A DNA stretch of 64,000 nt, taken from Pseudomonas sp. P5_109 (GTDB lineage: Bacteria; Pseudomonadota; Gammaproteobacteria; Pseudomonadales; Pseudomonadaceae). Shown here piece after piece: positions 46,352 through 56,150 of the stretch (positions are counted from its first letter, which is position 1; every line of letters begins with the position of its first letter). The translations under genes and the position numbers were made by a program. The notes under the pieces were generated by a model that was not told the origin of the DNA, did no database searches, and saw only the letters and a list, made by a program, of their open reading frames with translations. Where the stretch lies: contig NZ_CP125380.1 in assembly GCF_034009455.1 (NCBI RefSeq), positions 909,001 to 973,000 on the forward strand, read 5' to 3'.

Positions 46352-48079
46352 ATGAATCAGAACGCTGAGTATTCCGCGGTCAACGACGCCGTGCGCGGGC
46401 AGTTTTTTCGCAAAGTGTGGGCGATGATCACGCCTTACTGGCGCAGTGAAGAGAAGGCCAAGGCCTGGACGCTGCTGATCGCGGTGATTGCGCTGTCGCT
46501 GATCAGCGTGGGGATCTCGGTGTGGTTCAACACCTGGTACAAGGACTTCTACAACGCCCTGCAAAAGAAGGACGAGGCGGCGTTCTGGCAGTTGATCCTG
46601 TACTTCTGCGCGATTGCCGCGGTGGCGATCGTCGGCGCGGTGTACCGGCTCTATCTGACCCAGATGCTGACGATCCGCTGGCGGGCATGGCTGACTGAAA
46701 AGCACTTTGCGCGCTGGCTCGCCGACAAGAATTACTACCAGCTGGAACAGGGCGGTTACACCGATAACCCGGACCAGCGGATTTCCGAAGACCTCAACAA
46801 CTTCACCTCCAACACCCTTGAGCTGGGTATCGGGCTGCTGCGCAATATCGTCAGCCTGGTGTCGTTCTCGATCATTCTGTGGGGCGTGTCGGGCAGTATT
46901 GAAGTGTTCGGCATCACCATTCCCGGCTACATGTTCTGGTGCGTACTGGTTTACGCGGTGGTCGGTAGCTGGTTGACGCATTTGATCGGTCGTCGCCTGA
47001 TCGGCCTGAACAACCAACAACAACGCTTCGAAGCCGACCTGCGTTTCTCCATGGTGCGAATTCGCGAGAATGCCGAAAGCATCGCGTTGTACAACGGCGA
47101 GCCGAACGAAAATCGCCGGTTGAGCAATCGCTTCGGGATGGTCTGGCATAACTTCTGGGACATCATGAAGGTGTCCAAGCGCCTGACGTTCTTCACCGCC
47201 GGTTACAGTCAGGCCGCCATCATCTTCCCGTTCATCGTTGCCTCGCCGCGTTATCTCGCCGGCAAGATCGAACTCGGCGAACTGATGCAGATCAGCTCGG
47301 CGTTCGGCAATGTGCAGGAAAGCTTCAGCTGGTTCATCAGTGCGTACCAGAGCCTCGCCTCCTGGCGCGCCACCTGCGATCGTCTGCTCAGCTTCCATCA
47401 GGCCATGACTGACAACGAAGAGCGTGCGCCGGCCATCGACGTACAGAATTCGGGCTCGGCGCTGAAGGTGCACAACCTCGGCCTCGATCTGGCTGAAGGT
47501 CGTCACCTGCTGACCAACGCCGACATGACCGTGGAGGAGGGCGAGCGTGTGATGCTCAGCGGTCGTTCCGGCAGCGGCAAGTCGACCTTGCTGCGGGCGA
47601 TGGGACATCTGTGGCCGGCCGGCCACGGCAGTATTCGCCTGCCGGCGGCGCGCTACCTGTTCCTGCCGCAAAAGCCGTATTTGCCGATTGGCACCTTGCG
47701 TGATGTCCTTAGTTATCCCCAGCCCGGCGATACCTACCCGAACGAACGCTACGTGCAGGTGCTGGAAACCTGTCGCCTGCCGCACCTGGTTGCTCGTCTC
47801 GACGAAGCCAACCACTGGCAGCGCATGTTGTCGCCGGGTGAGCAGCAGCGCCTGGCCTTTGCCCGTGCACTGCTCTATGCGCCGCAATGGCTGTACATGG
47901 ACGAAGCGACTTCGGCGATGGACGAAGAGGACGAGGCCACGTTGTATCAGGCGTTGATCGATGAGTTGCCGGGGCTGAGCATTGTCAGCGTCGGCCATCG
48001 CAGCAGCCTGAAGCGCTTCCATCCGCGGCATGTTCGTATCGAGAATGGCCATCTGGTGGACCAGGCGGTGACCGCATAA
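46352..48079 (+). CDS. SbmA/YddA-like ABC transporter, fused permease-ATPase
   Basis: A 575-residue protein. The first part (about 1-330) has six helices and the SbmA/BacA-type region (FNTWYKDFYNALQKKDEAAF, WRAWLTEKHFARWLADKNYY and NPDQRISEDL). The ATPase part has SGRSGSGKST, LSPGEQQRLAFARALL and LYMDEATSAMDEED. This arrangement is that of the ABC-D group (YddA, Rv1819c) that takes up peptides, vitamin B12-like or bleomycin-like compounds. The direction of transport and substrate are not known. Start ATG chosen because it matches the family N-terminus. Confidence 0.88.
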   Translation: MNQNAEYSAVNDAVRGQFFRKVWAMITPYWRSEEKAKAWTLLIAVIALSLISVGISVWFNTWYKDFYNALQKKDEAAFWQLILYFCAIAAVAIVGAVYRLYLTQMLTIRWRAWLTEKHFARWLADKNYYQLEQGGYTDNPDQRISEDLNNFTSNTLELGIGLLRNIVSLVSFSIILWGVSGSIEVFGITIPGYMFWCVLVYAVVGSWLTHLIGRRLIGLNNQQQRFEADLRFSMVRIRENAESIALYNGEPNENRRLSNRFGMVWHNFWDIMKVSKRLTFFTAGYSQAAIIFPFIVASPRYLAGKIELGELMQISSAFGNVQESFSWFISAYQSLASWRATCDRLLSFHQAMTDNEERAPAIDVQNSGSALKVHNLGLDLAEGRHLLTNADMTVEEGERVMLSGRSGSGKSTLLRAMGHLWPAGHGSIRLPAARYLFLPQKPYLPIGTLRDVLSYPQPGDTYPNERYVQVLETCRLPHLVARLDEANHWQRMLSPGEQQRLAFARALLYAPQWLYMDEATSAMDEEDEATLYQALIDELPGLSIVSVGHRSSLKRFHPRHVRIENGHLVDQAVTA

Positions 48080-48092
48080 CCACCCGGTTCCT

Positions 48093-48192
48093 TGTAGGCG
48101 CGAGCTTGCTCGCGATGGAGGCTAACGATAACGCGTGCTTTCTGAATAAACGCGGCGCGTTCAAGTCCATCGCGAGCAAGCTCGCTCCTACA
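48093..48192. repeat. REP pair, TGTAGGAGCGAG type
   Basis: Inverted REP pair, left arm tgtaggcgcgagcttgctcg with one change, right arm consensus. Starts 13 bases after the ABC transporter stop. Confidence 0.9.
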
Positions 48193-48259
48193 AGGGCAAG
48201 GTGATCGTACAACCGCGTTGCGCTATGATGCGCTTTCAGCAGCCGAACTTTCGAGACAG

Positions 48260-49018
48260 ATGTTCACCATGGAAAACCTCAACGACACACCACGCCTCCC
48301 TCGCAAGCGCCGCAGCCTCGCTCAGGAACTGGTGACGGTGCTGTCCGAGCAGATCCGCGACGGTCATCTCAAGCGTGGCGACAAGTTGCCTACCGAGTCG
48401 GCCATCATGGATGCCCATGGTGTCAGCCGCACGGTGGTGCGCGAGGCGATTTCCCGTTTGCAGGCGGCAGGGCAGGTGGAAACCCGCCACGGTATCGGCA
48501 CCTTCGTGCTCGACACGCCGAGCCCGAGCGGTTTCCGTATCGACCCGGCGACCGTGGTGACCTTGCGCGATGTGCTGGCGATCCTGGAACTGCGCATCAG
48601 CCTGGAAGTGGAATCTGCCGGGCTGGCGGCGCAACGTCGCAGTCCGGAACAGTTGGCCAACATGCGCGCCGCCCTCGATGCGTTGAACGAAAGTGCCGCC
48701 CACGCCAGTGACGCCGTGGCTTCGGACTTCGCTTTCCACCTCGAAATCGCGCTGTCCACCGGCAACCGCTATTTCACCGACATCATGACCCACCTGGGCA
48801 CCAGCATCATTCCGCGCACTCGGCTGAACTCCGCGCGCCTGGCCCATGACGACCAGCAGCACTACATGGGTCGCCTGAGCCGTGAGCACGAGGAAATCTA
48901 CGACGCCATTGCCCGCCAGGATTCCGATGCGGCGCGTGCGGCCATGCGCCTGCACCTGACCAACAGCCGTGAGCGGTTGCGTCATGCCCATGAAGAGGCT
49001 GAGGCGCAGCGCGGCTGA
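48260..49018 (+). CDS. GntR-family (FadR subgroup) regulator of hexarate use
   Basis: About 252 residues. Start is ATG 48260 (GAGACAG upstream); ATG 48269 is also possible. N-terminal winged helix: LPTESAIMDAHGVSRTVVRE, then AISRLQAAGQVETRHGIGTF. C-terminal FCD ligand domain (about 95-225) with the metal-type residues EVES, DFAFHLEIAL and SREHEEIYDAI. It stands directly upstream of the galactarate/glucarate genes on the same strand, so it is probably their repressor, with a hexarate or KDG as inducer. The candidate operator is at 49325-49348. That link is inference. Confidence 0.85.
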   Translation: MFTMENLNDTPRLPRKRRSLAQELVTVLSEQIRDGHLKRGDKLPTESAIMDAHGVSRTVVREAISRLQAAGQVETRHGIGTFVLDTPSPSGFRIDPATVVTLRDVLAILELRISLEVESAGLAAQRRSPEQLANMRAALDALNESAAHASDAVASDFAFHLEIALSTGNRYFTDIMTHLGTSIIPRTRLNSARLAHDDQQHYMGRLSREHEEIYDAIARQDSDAARAAMRLHLTNSRERLRHAHEEAEAQRG

Positions 49019-49056
49019 GTGTTCTGCTTCCAGTCCTGTATTGACTGACAGATTGC

Positions 49057-49133
49057 CTTCGCGAGCAAGCCCGCTCCCACACTTGATTTGTGCACGATGC
49101 ACATCCCCTGTGGGAGCGGGCTTGCTCGCGAAG
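49057..49133. repeat. REP pair in opposite orientation (arms facing outward)
   Basis: cttcgcgagcaagcccgctc at the left and gagcgggcttgctcgcgaag at the right, so the arms are reversed with respect to the other pairs, 27 bases apart. Confidence 0.85.
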
Positions 49134-49308
49134 TGGCCTTCAGCCGCGCCGCAAAACCTTCAACCAGGTTCCTCTATCTTCCGACAACGTATCTCTAGAA
49201 CACCGATTGTCCTGTCGTGAGCATCCCGTCCCACCACGTACAAACCCTCTAATACAAGGCTCAACGCATTCCTGTCGAACAATTTTCCTCTGCGGCGATG
49301 AAATGCAG

Positions 49309-49336
49309 TTGACGGTTGTATTTTAAGTTGTACGAT
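49309..49336 (+). promoter_or_regulatory. Promoter of the hexarate catabolism operon
   Basis: TTGACG at 49309-49314, 16-base spacer, TACGAT at 49331-49336, about 70 bases before the kdgD start. The -10 lies inside the 24-bp palindrome described separately. Confidence 0.5.
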
Positions 49337-49348
49337 GACCTACAACTT
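49325..49348. promoter_or_regulatory. Candidate GntR operator overlapping the -10
   Basis: AAGTTGTA-CGATGACC-TACAACTT: perfect 8-bp arms with an 8-bp centre. TTGTA/TACAA ends resemble those of FadR-subgroup sites. It covers the -10 and likely start point, as expected for repression. Confidence 0.55.
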
Positions 49349-49403
49349 CAGCGCAGGCTGAACGGTTTTCTCACACAACGTCGCTATCCAGGGTGTTCGA
49401 ATA

Positions 49404-50315
49404 ATGAATCCACAAGAACTGAAGTCCATCCTCTCTGCCGGTCTGCTGTCTTTCCCGGTCACCGATTTCAATGCTCAGGGCGACTTCAATCGCGCGGGTT
49501 ATATCAAGCGTCTCGAATGGCTGGCCCCATACGGCGCCTCGGCTCTGTTCGCCGCGGGCGGCACCGGTGAGTTCTTCTCTCTGGCGGCCAGCGAATATTC
49601 GGAAATCATCAAGACTGCGGTCGACACTTGCGCCACCAGCGTGCCAATCCTGGCCGGTGTGGGCGGTTCGACCCGCCAGGCCATCGAATACGCACAGGAA
49701 GCCGAGCGTCTGGGCGCCAAGGGTCTGTTGCTGCTGCCGCATTACCTGACCGAAGCCAGCCAGGACGGCGTTGCCGCCCACGTTGAAGCCGTGTGTAAAT
49801 CGGTCAACATCGGCGTGGTGGTCTACAACCGTAACGTCTGCCGCTTGAACGCGCCGCTGCTGGAGCGTCTGGCCGAGCGCTGCCCGAACCTGATCGGCTA
49901 CAAGGACGGTCTGGGTGACATCGAGTTGATGGTGTCGATCCGTCGCCGCCTCGGTGATCGCTTCAGCTACCTGGGTGGCTTGCCGACCGCTGAAGTCTAC
50001 GCCGCGGCCTACAAGGCGCTGGGCGTGCCGGTCTACTCCTCGGCGGTGTTCAACTTCATTCCGAAAACCGCGATGGACTTCTACCACGCGATCGCTCGTG
50101 AAGATCACGCCACTGTCGGCAAGATCATCGACGACTTCTTCCTGCCGTACCTGGACATCCGTAACCGCAAGGCCGGTTACGCCGTGAGCATTGTCAAGGC
50201 CGGGGCAAAAATTGCCGGCTACGACGCAGGTCCTGTGCGTGCGCCACTGACCGATCTGACCGGCGAAGAGTACGAAATGCTCGCCGCGCTGATCGACAAG
50301 CAGGGCGCGCAGTAA
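49404..50315 (+). CDS. kdgD: 5-dehydro-4-deoxyglucarate dehydratase (KDG dehydratase)
   Basis: A 303-residue DapA-superfamily aldolase-type lyase that converts 5-keto-4-deoxyglucarate to 2-oxoglutarate semialdehyde with loss of water and CO2. Evidence: [17 protein letters not shown] at the N-terminus, [16 protein letters not shown] for the carboxylate-binding loop, [10 protein letters not shown] for the catalytic tyrosine and [12 protein letters not shown] for the Schiff-base lysine. Length fits the family. First structural gene of the cluster; a terminator follows. Confidence 0.95.
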   Translation: MNPQELKSILSAGLLSFPVTDFNAQGDFNRAGYIKRLEWLAPYGASALFAAGGTGEFFSLAASEYSEIIKTAVDTCATSVPILAGVGGSTRQAIEYAQEAERLGAKGLLLLPHYLTEASQDGVAAHVEAVCKSVNIGVVVYNRNVCRLNAPLLERLAERCPNLIGYKDGLGDIELMVSIRRRLGDRFSYLGGLPTAEVYAAAYKALGVPVYSSAVFNFIPKTAMDFYHAIAREDHATVGKIIDDFFLPYLDIRNRKAGYAVSIVKAGAKIAGYDAGPVRAPLTDLTGEEYEMLAALIDKQGAQ

Positions 50316-50332
50316 TACCCGATAAAACCAGG

Positions 50333-50357
50333 GCCGCTGAGCAATCAGCGGCTTTTT
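50333..50357 (+). terminator. Intrinsic terminator inside the hexarate operon
   Basis: Perfect 8-bp stem GCCGCTGA/TCAGCGGC with loop GCAA and five T residues, 17 bases after kdgD and 18 bases before the next start codon. Confidence 0.85.
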
Positions 50358-50375
50358 GCGTGAGGAGATGAGCAA

Positions 50376-51821
50376 GTGGCTGATTCAAAGCGTTTTGATA
50401 ACTACATCAACGGCGAATGGGTTGCTGGTGGCGACTATTCGACCAACATCAACCCGTCCGAACTGACCGATGCCATCGGCGATTACGCCAAGGCTGACCT
50501 GGCTCAGGTTCACGCCGCCATCGACGCCGCCCGTGCCGCGTTTCCGGCCTGGTCCACTTCCGGCATTCAGGCGCGTCACGATTCCCTGGACAAAGTCGGT
50601 ACTGAGATCCTCGCCCGTCGCGAAGAGCTCGGCACCCTGCTGGCCCGGGAAGAGGGCAAGACCCTGCCTGAAGCCATCGGCGAAGTGACCCGCGCCGGTA
50701 ACATCTTCAAGTTCTTCGCTGGTGAATGCCTGCGACTGTCCGGCGACTATCTGCCGTCGGTGCGTCCGGGCGTCAATGTTGAAGTCACTCGCGAAGCCTT
50801 GGGCGTGGTCGGTCTGATCACCCCGTGGAACTTCCCGATTGCCATTCCGGCGTGGAAAATCGCCCCGGCCCTGGCCTACGGCAACTGCGTCGTGCTGAAA
50901 CCCGCGGACCTGGTTCCGGGTTGCGCATGGGCCCTGGCCGAAATCATCTCCCGCGCGGGCTTCCCGGCCGGCGTGTTCAACCTGGTGATGGGCAGCGGTC
51001 GCGTAGTTGGCGATGCGCTGGTCCACAGCCCGAAAGTCGACGGCATCAGCTTCACCGGTTCAGTGGGTGTCGGTCGTCAGATCGCCGTGAGCTGTGTGTC
51101 GCGTCAGGCCAAGGTCCAGTTGGAAATGGGCGGCAAGAACCCGCAGGTCATTCTCGACGATGCCGATCTCAAGCAAGCGGTCGAACTGTCGGTACAGAGC
51201 GCGTTCTACTCCACCGGCCAGCGTTGCACCGCATCGAGCCGCTTCATCGTCACCGCTGGCATCCACGACCAGTTCGTCGAAGCCATGGCCGAGCGCATGA
51301 AGTCGATCAAGGTCGGCCATGCGTTGAAGGCTGGCACCGATATCGGTCCGGTGGTCTCGCAAGCGCAACTTGAACAAGACATGAAGTACATCGACATCGG
51401 CCAGTCCGAAGGTGCGCGCCTGGTCAGCGGCGGTGGTCTGGTGACGTGCGACACCGAGGGGTACTTCCTCGCGCCAACCCTGTTTGCCGACAGCGAAGCG
51501 TCGATGCGCATCAGCCAGGAAGAAATCTTCGGCCCGGTGGCCAACATCGTCCGCGTCGCCGATTACGAAGCTGCGCTGGCCATGGCCAACGACACCGAGT
51601 TCGGTCTGTCGGCGGGCATTGCCACGACCTCGCTGAAGTACGCCAACCACTTCAAGCGCCACTCCCAGGCCGGGATGGTGATGGTCAACCTGCCGACCGC
51701 CGGTGTGGATTACCACGTTCCGTTCGGTGGGCGTAAAGGTTCATCCTATGGATCACGTGAGCAAGGTCGCTATGCGCAGGAGTTCTACACGGTCGTGAAG
51801 ACCAGCTACATCGGTTCGTAA
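50376..51821 (+). CDS. 2,5-dioxovalerate (2-oxoglutarate semialdehyde) dehydrogenase
   Basis: A 481-residue NAD(P)-dependent aldehyde dehydrogenase, the last step from hexarates to 2-oxoglutarate. GTG start with GAGGAG nine bases upstream. Family signatures: TPWNFPIAIPAWKIAPALAY (nucleotide-binding), FTGSVGVGRQIA, the catalytic glutamate in LEMGGKNPQ and catalytic cysteine in GQRCTASSRF, plus EIFGPVANI. The specific substrate follows from the place between kdgD and the hexarate transporter. Confidence 0.93.
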   Translation: MADSKRFDNYINGEWVAGGDYSTNINPSELTDAIGDYAKADLAQVHAAIDAARAAFPAWSTSGIQARHDSLDKVGTEILARREELGTLLAREEGKTLPEAIGEVTRAGNIFKFFAGECLRLSGDYLPSVRPGVNVEVTREALGVVGLITPWNFPIAIPAWKIAPALAYGNCVVLKPADLVPGCAWALAEIISRAGFPAGVFNLVMGSGRVVGDALVHSPKVDGISFTGSVGVGRQIAVSCVSRQAKVQLEMGGKNPQVILDDADLKQAVELSVQSAFYSTGQRCTASSRFIVTAGIHDQFVEAMAERMKSIKVGHALKAGTDIGPVVSQAQLEQDMKYIDIGQSEGARLVSGGGLVTCDTEGYFLAPTLFADSEASMRISQEEIFGPVANIVRVADYEAALAMANDTEFGLSAGIATTSLKYANHFKRHSQAGMVMVNLPTAGVDYHVPFGGRKGSSYGSREQGRYAQEFYTVVKTSYIGS

Positions 51822-51834
51822 GCGCAGCACCCCG

Positions 51835-51934
51835 TGTAGGAGCGAGCTTGCTCGCGATGGTCTTGAAGGCGCGGCGTTCAACCTGATGCCCCGCGTCATC
51901 GTTGACCACCATCGCGAGCAAGCTCGCTCCTACA
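51835..51934. repeat. REP pair, TGTAGGAGCGAG type
   Basis: Inverted REP pair between the dehydrogenase and transporter genes, inside the presumed operon. Confidence 0.9.
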
Positions 51935-51981
51935 GAAAAACGATTACCCGCAAAAAAAATAATTAGTGGGAGTACATCTAC

Positions 51982-53349
51982 ATGCAATCGACCAAGCCGA
52001 CTCACGTCCGCTATTTGATCCTGCTCATGCTGTTTCTGGTGACCACGATCAACTACGCCGACCGCGCTACCATCGCAATCGCCGGCTCCAGCCTGCAGAA
52101 AGACCTGGGCATTGATGCCGTTACCCTCGGCTACATCTTCTCCGCATTCGGTTGGGCCTATGTGGCCGGGCAAATCCCCGGTGGCTGGCTGCTTGACCGT
52201 TTTGGTTCGAAAAAAATCTACGCATTGAGCATCTTCACCTGGTCGCTGTTCACCGTCCTGCAGGGTTATGTCGGTGAGTTCGGCATGTCCACGGCGGTGG
52301 TTGCGCTGTTCATGCTGCGCTTCCTCGTGGGCCTGGCCGAAGCGCCGTCCTTCCCCGGCAACGCGCGCATCGTCGCGGCCTGGTTCCCGACCGCTGAACG
52401 CGGCACCGCCTCGGCGATCTTCAACTCGGCGCAATACTTCGCCACTGTGTTGTTCGCACCGTTGATGGGCTGGATCGTCTACAGCTTCGGCTGGCAGCAC
52501 GTGTTCATCGTCATGGGCGTGATCGGCATCATCTTCTCGGGCATCTGGCTGAAAGTGATCCACAGTCCGCGCCAGCACCCGATGATCAATGACGCCGAGT
52601 TCAAGCACATCGCCGACAATGGCGGCATGGTCGACATGGACCAGGACAAAGGCAAAGGCAAGAAAGTCGACGGTCCGAAGTGGGACTACATCCGCCAACT
52701 GCTGACCAACCGCATGATGCTCGGCGTGTACCTGGGCCAGTACTGCATCAATGGCATCACCTACTTCTTCCTGACCTGGTTCCCGGTGTACCTGGTGCAA
52801 GAGCGCGGCATGACCATCCTCAAGGCCGGTTTCATCGCTTCGTTGCCGGCGATCTGCGGTTTTATCGGTGGTGTGCTCGGCGGAGTGATTTCCGATTACC
52901 TGCTGCGCAAAGGCCATTCCCTGACCTTCGCCCGCAAGGCGCCGATCATTGCCGGCCTGCTGGTTTCCAGCAGCATCGTGGCCTGTAACTACGTGGACGT
53001 TGAATGGATGGTCGTCGGCTTCATGGCCCTGGCATTCTTCGGCAAAGGCGTGGGCGCGTTGGGCTGGGCCGTGGTATCCGATACTTCGCCGAAGCAGATC
53101 GCCGGCCTGAGCGGTGGCTTGTTCAACACCTTCGGTAACCTCGCGTCCATCACCACCCCGATCGTGATCGGCTACATCATCAGCTCCACCGGTTCATTCA
53201 AGTGGGCGTTGGTGTTCGTCGGTTGCAACGCTTTGGTCGCGGTGTTCAGCTATCTGGTCATCGTCGGCCCGATCAAACGCGTGGTGCTCAAAGAGCCACC
53301 AGCGAACGGTTCTGAAGCCCCTGGCAAATTATCTCAAGCGCATTCCTGA
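51982..53349 (+). CDS. gudP: MFS hexarate (glucarate/galactarate) transporter
   Basis: A 455-residue proton symporter of the anion:cation symporter family (GudP/GarP type). N-terminus [20 protein letters not shown] then [19 protein letters not shown]; motif [18 protein letters not shown] between helices 2 and 3; [20 protein letters not shown] in helix 4; charged central loop (about 205-235, [12 protein letters not shown]). GGGAG lies before the ATG. Whether it prefers glucarate or galactarate is unclear; galactarate dehydratase follows directly. Confidence 0.9.
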   Translation: MQSTKPTHVRYLILLMLFLVTTINYADRATIAIAGSSLQKDLGIDAVTLGYIFSAFGWAYVAGQIPGGWLLDRFGSKKIYALSIFTWSLFTVLQGYVGEFGMSTAVVALFMLRFLVGLAEAPSFPGNARIVAAWFPTAERGTASAIFNSAQYFATVLFAPLMGWIVYSFGWQHVFIVMGVIGIIFSGIWLKVIHSPRQHPMINDAEFKHIADNGGMVDMDQDKGKGKKVDGPKWDYIRQLLTNRMMLGVYLGQYCINGITYFFLTWFPVYLVQERGMTILKAGFIASLPAICGFIGGVLGGVISDYLLRKGHSLTFARKAPIIAGLLVSSSIVACNYVDVEWMVVGFMALAFFGKGVGALGWAVVSDTSPKQIAGLSGGLFNTFGNLASITTPIVIGYIISSTGSFKWALVFVGCNALVAVFSYLVIVGPIKRVVLKEPPANGSEAPGKLSQAHS

Positions 53350-53360
53350 GGAGCGGCGTC

Positions 53361-54914
53361 ATGCAGTTGATTGAACATTCCGACTCGCCGCGCTACATCC
53401 GCTTGCACGAGCGGGATAACGTAGTGATTGTGGTCAACGATCAGGGCGTACCAGCCGGTACCGAGTTTGCGGACGGCCTGGTGACCGTGGACTTCGTGCC
53501 ACAGAGCCACAAGGTCACCCTGGAAGACATTCCCGAAGGTGGCCAGGTAATTCGCTACGGCCAGGTCATTGGCTACGCCTTGCAGCCGATTCCGCGCGGC
53601 AGTTGGGTCAAGGAAGATCAACTGCGCATGCCGACCGCGCCACCGCTGGACAGCCTGCCGCTGTCCACCGACGTGCCGGCCGCGCAAGCACCGCTGGAAG
53701 GCTTCACCTTCGAGGGTTATCGCAACGCTGACGGCACCGTCGGTACGCGCAACATTCTTGGCATCACCACCACTGTTCAATGCGTGACCGGCGTACTCGA
53801 TCATGCGGTCAAACGCATCAAGGATGAGTTGCTGCCCAAGTACCCGCACGTCGATGACGTGGTGGCGCTGACCCACAGCTACGGCTGCGGCGTGGCCATC
53901 ACCGCCACCGACGCGTACATTCCGATCCGCACCGTGCGCAACCTGGCGCGCAACCCGAACCTGGGTGGTGAAGCGCTGGTCATCAGCCTGGGCTGCGAAA
54001 AGTTGCAGGCCGGGCAGGTGATGCACGACAACGACAGTTCGGTGGATCTCAGCGAGCCGTGGTTGTATCGCTTGCAGGACTCCAGCCACGGCTTCACCGA
54101 GATGATCGAGCAGATCATGGGACTGGCCGAAACCCGTTTGAAAAAGCTTGATCAACGTCGGCGGGAAACCGTGCCGGCGTCCGAGCTGATCCTCGGCATG
54201 CAATGCGGCGGCAGTGATGCGTTCTCCGGTATCACCGCCAACCCGGCGCTCGGTTATGCCTCGGACCTGCTGTTGCGGGCGGGTGCGACGGTGATGTTTT
54301 CCGAAGTCACCGAAGTGCGCGATGCCATCTATCTGCTGACCTCCCGCGCGGAAAACCAGGAAGTCGCCCAGGAGCTGGTGCGGGAAATGGACTGGTACGA
54401 CCGCTACCTGGCCAAGGGCGAGGCGGATCGCAGTGCCAACACCACGCCTGGCAACAAGAAGGGCGGGTTGTCGAACATTGTCGAGAAGTCCCTGGGCTCG
54501 ATCGTCAAGTCCGGCAGCAGCGCGATCAATGGCGTGCTTGGCCCAGGTGAGCGTTTCAAGCGTAAAGGCCTGATTTTCTGCGCGACCCCGGCCAGTGACT
54601 TTGTCTGCGGGACGCTGCAGCTGGCGGCGGGGATGAACCTGCACGTGTTCACCACCGGTCGCGGCACGCCTTACGGGCTGGCCATGGCACCGGTGGTCAA
54701 GGTCTCGACCCGGACTGAACTGGCGCAACGCTGGCCGGACCTGATCGACATCGACGCCGGGCGCATTGCCACCGGGCGTGCATCGATCGAGGAGCTGGGC
54801 TGGGAGCTGTTCCACTTCTACCTGGACGTGGCCAGCGGCAAGAAACAGACGTGGGCCGAGCAGCACAAACTGCATAACGACATCACCTTGTTCAACCCGG
54901 CGCCGATCACGTAG
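53361..54914 (+). CDS. garD: Galactarate dehydratase
   Basis: A 517-residue enzyme that removes water from galactarate to give 5-keto-4-deoxyglucarate, the KdgD substrate. N-terminal SAF domain (about 1-95), then the UxaA/GarD catalytic part with [30 protein letters not shown] and [15 protein letters not shown], and the C-terminal [20 protein letters not shown]. Family members use iron or calcium bound by conserved His and Cys residues. GAGGAG before the ATG, 11 bases after gudP. No glucarate dehydratase (gudD) is in this window. Confidence 0.94.
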   Translation: MQLIEHSDSPRYIRLHERDNVVIVVNDQGVPAGTEFADGLVTVDFVPQSHKVTLEDIPEGGQVIRYGQVIGYALQPIPRGSWVKEDQLRMPTAPPLDSLPLSTDVPAAQAPLEGFTFEGYRNADGTVGTRNILGITTTVQCVTGVLDHAVKRIKDELLPKYPHVDDVVALTHSYGCGVAITATDAYIPIRTVRNLARNPNLGGEALVISLGCEKLQAGQVMHDNDSSVDLSEPWLYRLQDSSHGFTEMIEQIMGLAETRLKKLDQRRRETVPASELILGMQCGGSDAFSGITANPALGYASDLLLRAGATVMFSEVTEVRDAIYLLTSRAENQEVAQELVREMDWYDRYLAKGEADRSANTTPGNKKGGLSNIVEKSLGSIVKSGSSAINGVLGPGERFKRKGLIFCATPASDFVCGTLQLAAGMNLHVFTTGRGTPYGLAMAPVVKVSTRTELAQRWPDLIDIDAGRIATGRASIEELGWELFHFYLDVASGKKQTWAEQHKLHNDITLFNPAPIT

Positions 54915-54928
54915 GACCGCGTTATCGT

Positions 54929-55024
54929 TCTTCGCGAGCAAGCCCGCTTCCACAGGGGATCTTGGGTGGGCACAAATTCTGTGTTCACAGCAGATCAAAT
55001 GTGGGAGCGGGCTTGCTCGCGAAG
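54929..55024. repeat. REP pair, arms facing outward
   Basis: ttcgcgagcaagcccgcttc at the left and gagcgggcttgctcgcgaag at the right, separated by about 45 bases. Follows garD. Confidence 0.85.
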
Positions 55025-55099
55025 GCGATCTAACAGGCGCCGAAGTCTTCAGTGGCTTATCATTAGGCACCTAACGACGCCCACCAAGGTTACCCCGGC

Positions 55100-56041
55100 A
55101 TGCTGGCAATTTTCCTCGAAACCCTGAACATCACCGCGCCGGTGTTTGCCATGCTGTTTCTGGGGGTGCTGCTCAAACGCATCGACTGGATCAACGACAA
55201 CTTCATCCATACCGCGTCGGCACTGGTATTCAACGTCACCATGCCGGCGTTGCTGTTTCTGGGCATCCTGCATGCCGACCTGCATGCCGCGTTGCAGCCG
55301 GCGCTGCTGATCTACTTTTCCGTGGCGACCCTGGTGTGTTTTGCCATCGCCTGGGGCTGGGCGATCTGGAAGTGCCCGCGCGAAGATCGCGGGATCTACA
55401 CCCAGGGCGCTTTTCGCGGCAACAACGGTGTCATCGGCCTGGCGCTGGCGGCCAGCATGTACGGCGACTACGGGATTTCCCTCGGGGCGATTCTCGCGGC
55501 GCTGGTGATCTTGTTCTACAACACCCTCTCGACCATCGTGCTGGCGGTGTACAGCCCGGTGATCAAGTCCGATCCGTGGAGCATCTGCAAAAGCGTGTTC
55601 AGCAACCCGCTGATCATCAGCGTGATTGCGGCTGCACCGTTCGCCTATTTCAAGATCGGCTTGCCGGGGTGGCTGGAGACCTCCGGCCAGTACCTGGCGC
55701 AAACCACCTTGCCACTGGCGCTGATCTGCATCGGCGGCACGCTGTCCCTGGCGGCATTGCGCAAAAGCGGCAACATGGCCCTGAGTTCAAGCCTGGTGAA
55801 GATGATCGGCCTGCCCGTGCTGGCGACACTGGGTGCATGGCTGTGGGGCTTTCGCGGAGCGGAACTGGGGATTCTGTTTCTGTATTTCGGCAGCCCGACC
55901 GCCGCCGCCAGTTTCGTCATGGCCCGGGCGGCCGATGGCAATCATGAGCTGGCGGCGGCGATTATCGTGATCACCACGTTGATGGCGGCGGTCACCACCA
56001 ACATCGGGATTTTCTTTTTGCAGTGGGGCGGGTGGATCTAG
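55100..56041 (+). CDS. AEC-family transporter (auxin efflux carrier type)
   Basis: A 313-residue membrane protein with ten helices. The AEC family fold shows in LNITAPVFAMLFLGVLLKR at the start, ALVFNVTMPALLFLGIL in the second helix and the C-terminal SPTAAASFVMARAADGNHEL, where helices are broken by conserved Pro/Asn. Bacterial members carry dicarboxylates such as malonate or malate. Located after the hexarate cluster but separated by a REP pair; function in it is possible, not shown. Confidence 0.87.
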   Translation: MLAIFLETLNITAPVFAMLFLGVLLKRIDWINDNFIHTASALVFNVTMPALLFLGILHADLHAALQPALLIYFSVATLVCFAIAWGWAIWKCPREDRGIYTQGAFRGNNGVIGLALAASMYGDYGISLGAILAALVILFYNTLSTIVLAVYSPVIKSDPWSICKSVFSNPLIISVIAAAPFAYFKIGLPGWLETSGQYLAQTTLPLALICIGGTLSLAALRKSGNMALSSSLVKMIGLPVLATLGAWLWGFRGAELGILFLYFGSPTAAASFVMARAADGNHELAAAIIVITTLMAAVTTNIGIFFLQWGGWI

Positions 56042-56071
56042 TTTCAGGATTCGCAGTGCTCTTCAGGGCCT

Positions 56072-56138
56072 CTTCGCGAGCAAGCCTGCTCCCACATTGG
56101 AAAGCATTCACCCTGTGGGAGCGGGCTTGCTCGCGAAA
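56072..56138. repeat. REP pair, arms facing outward
   Basis: cttcgcgagcaagcctgctc at the left and gagcgggcttgctcgcgaaa at the right, only about 20 bases apart, between two converging genes. Confidence 0.85.
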
Positions 56139-56150
56139 GCGCCAGATCAG

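Noticed and set aside
49057..49133. CRISPR-like repeats
   Set aside because: Repeats are inverted REP pairs without regular direct spacing, spacers or cas genes.
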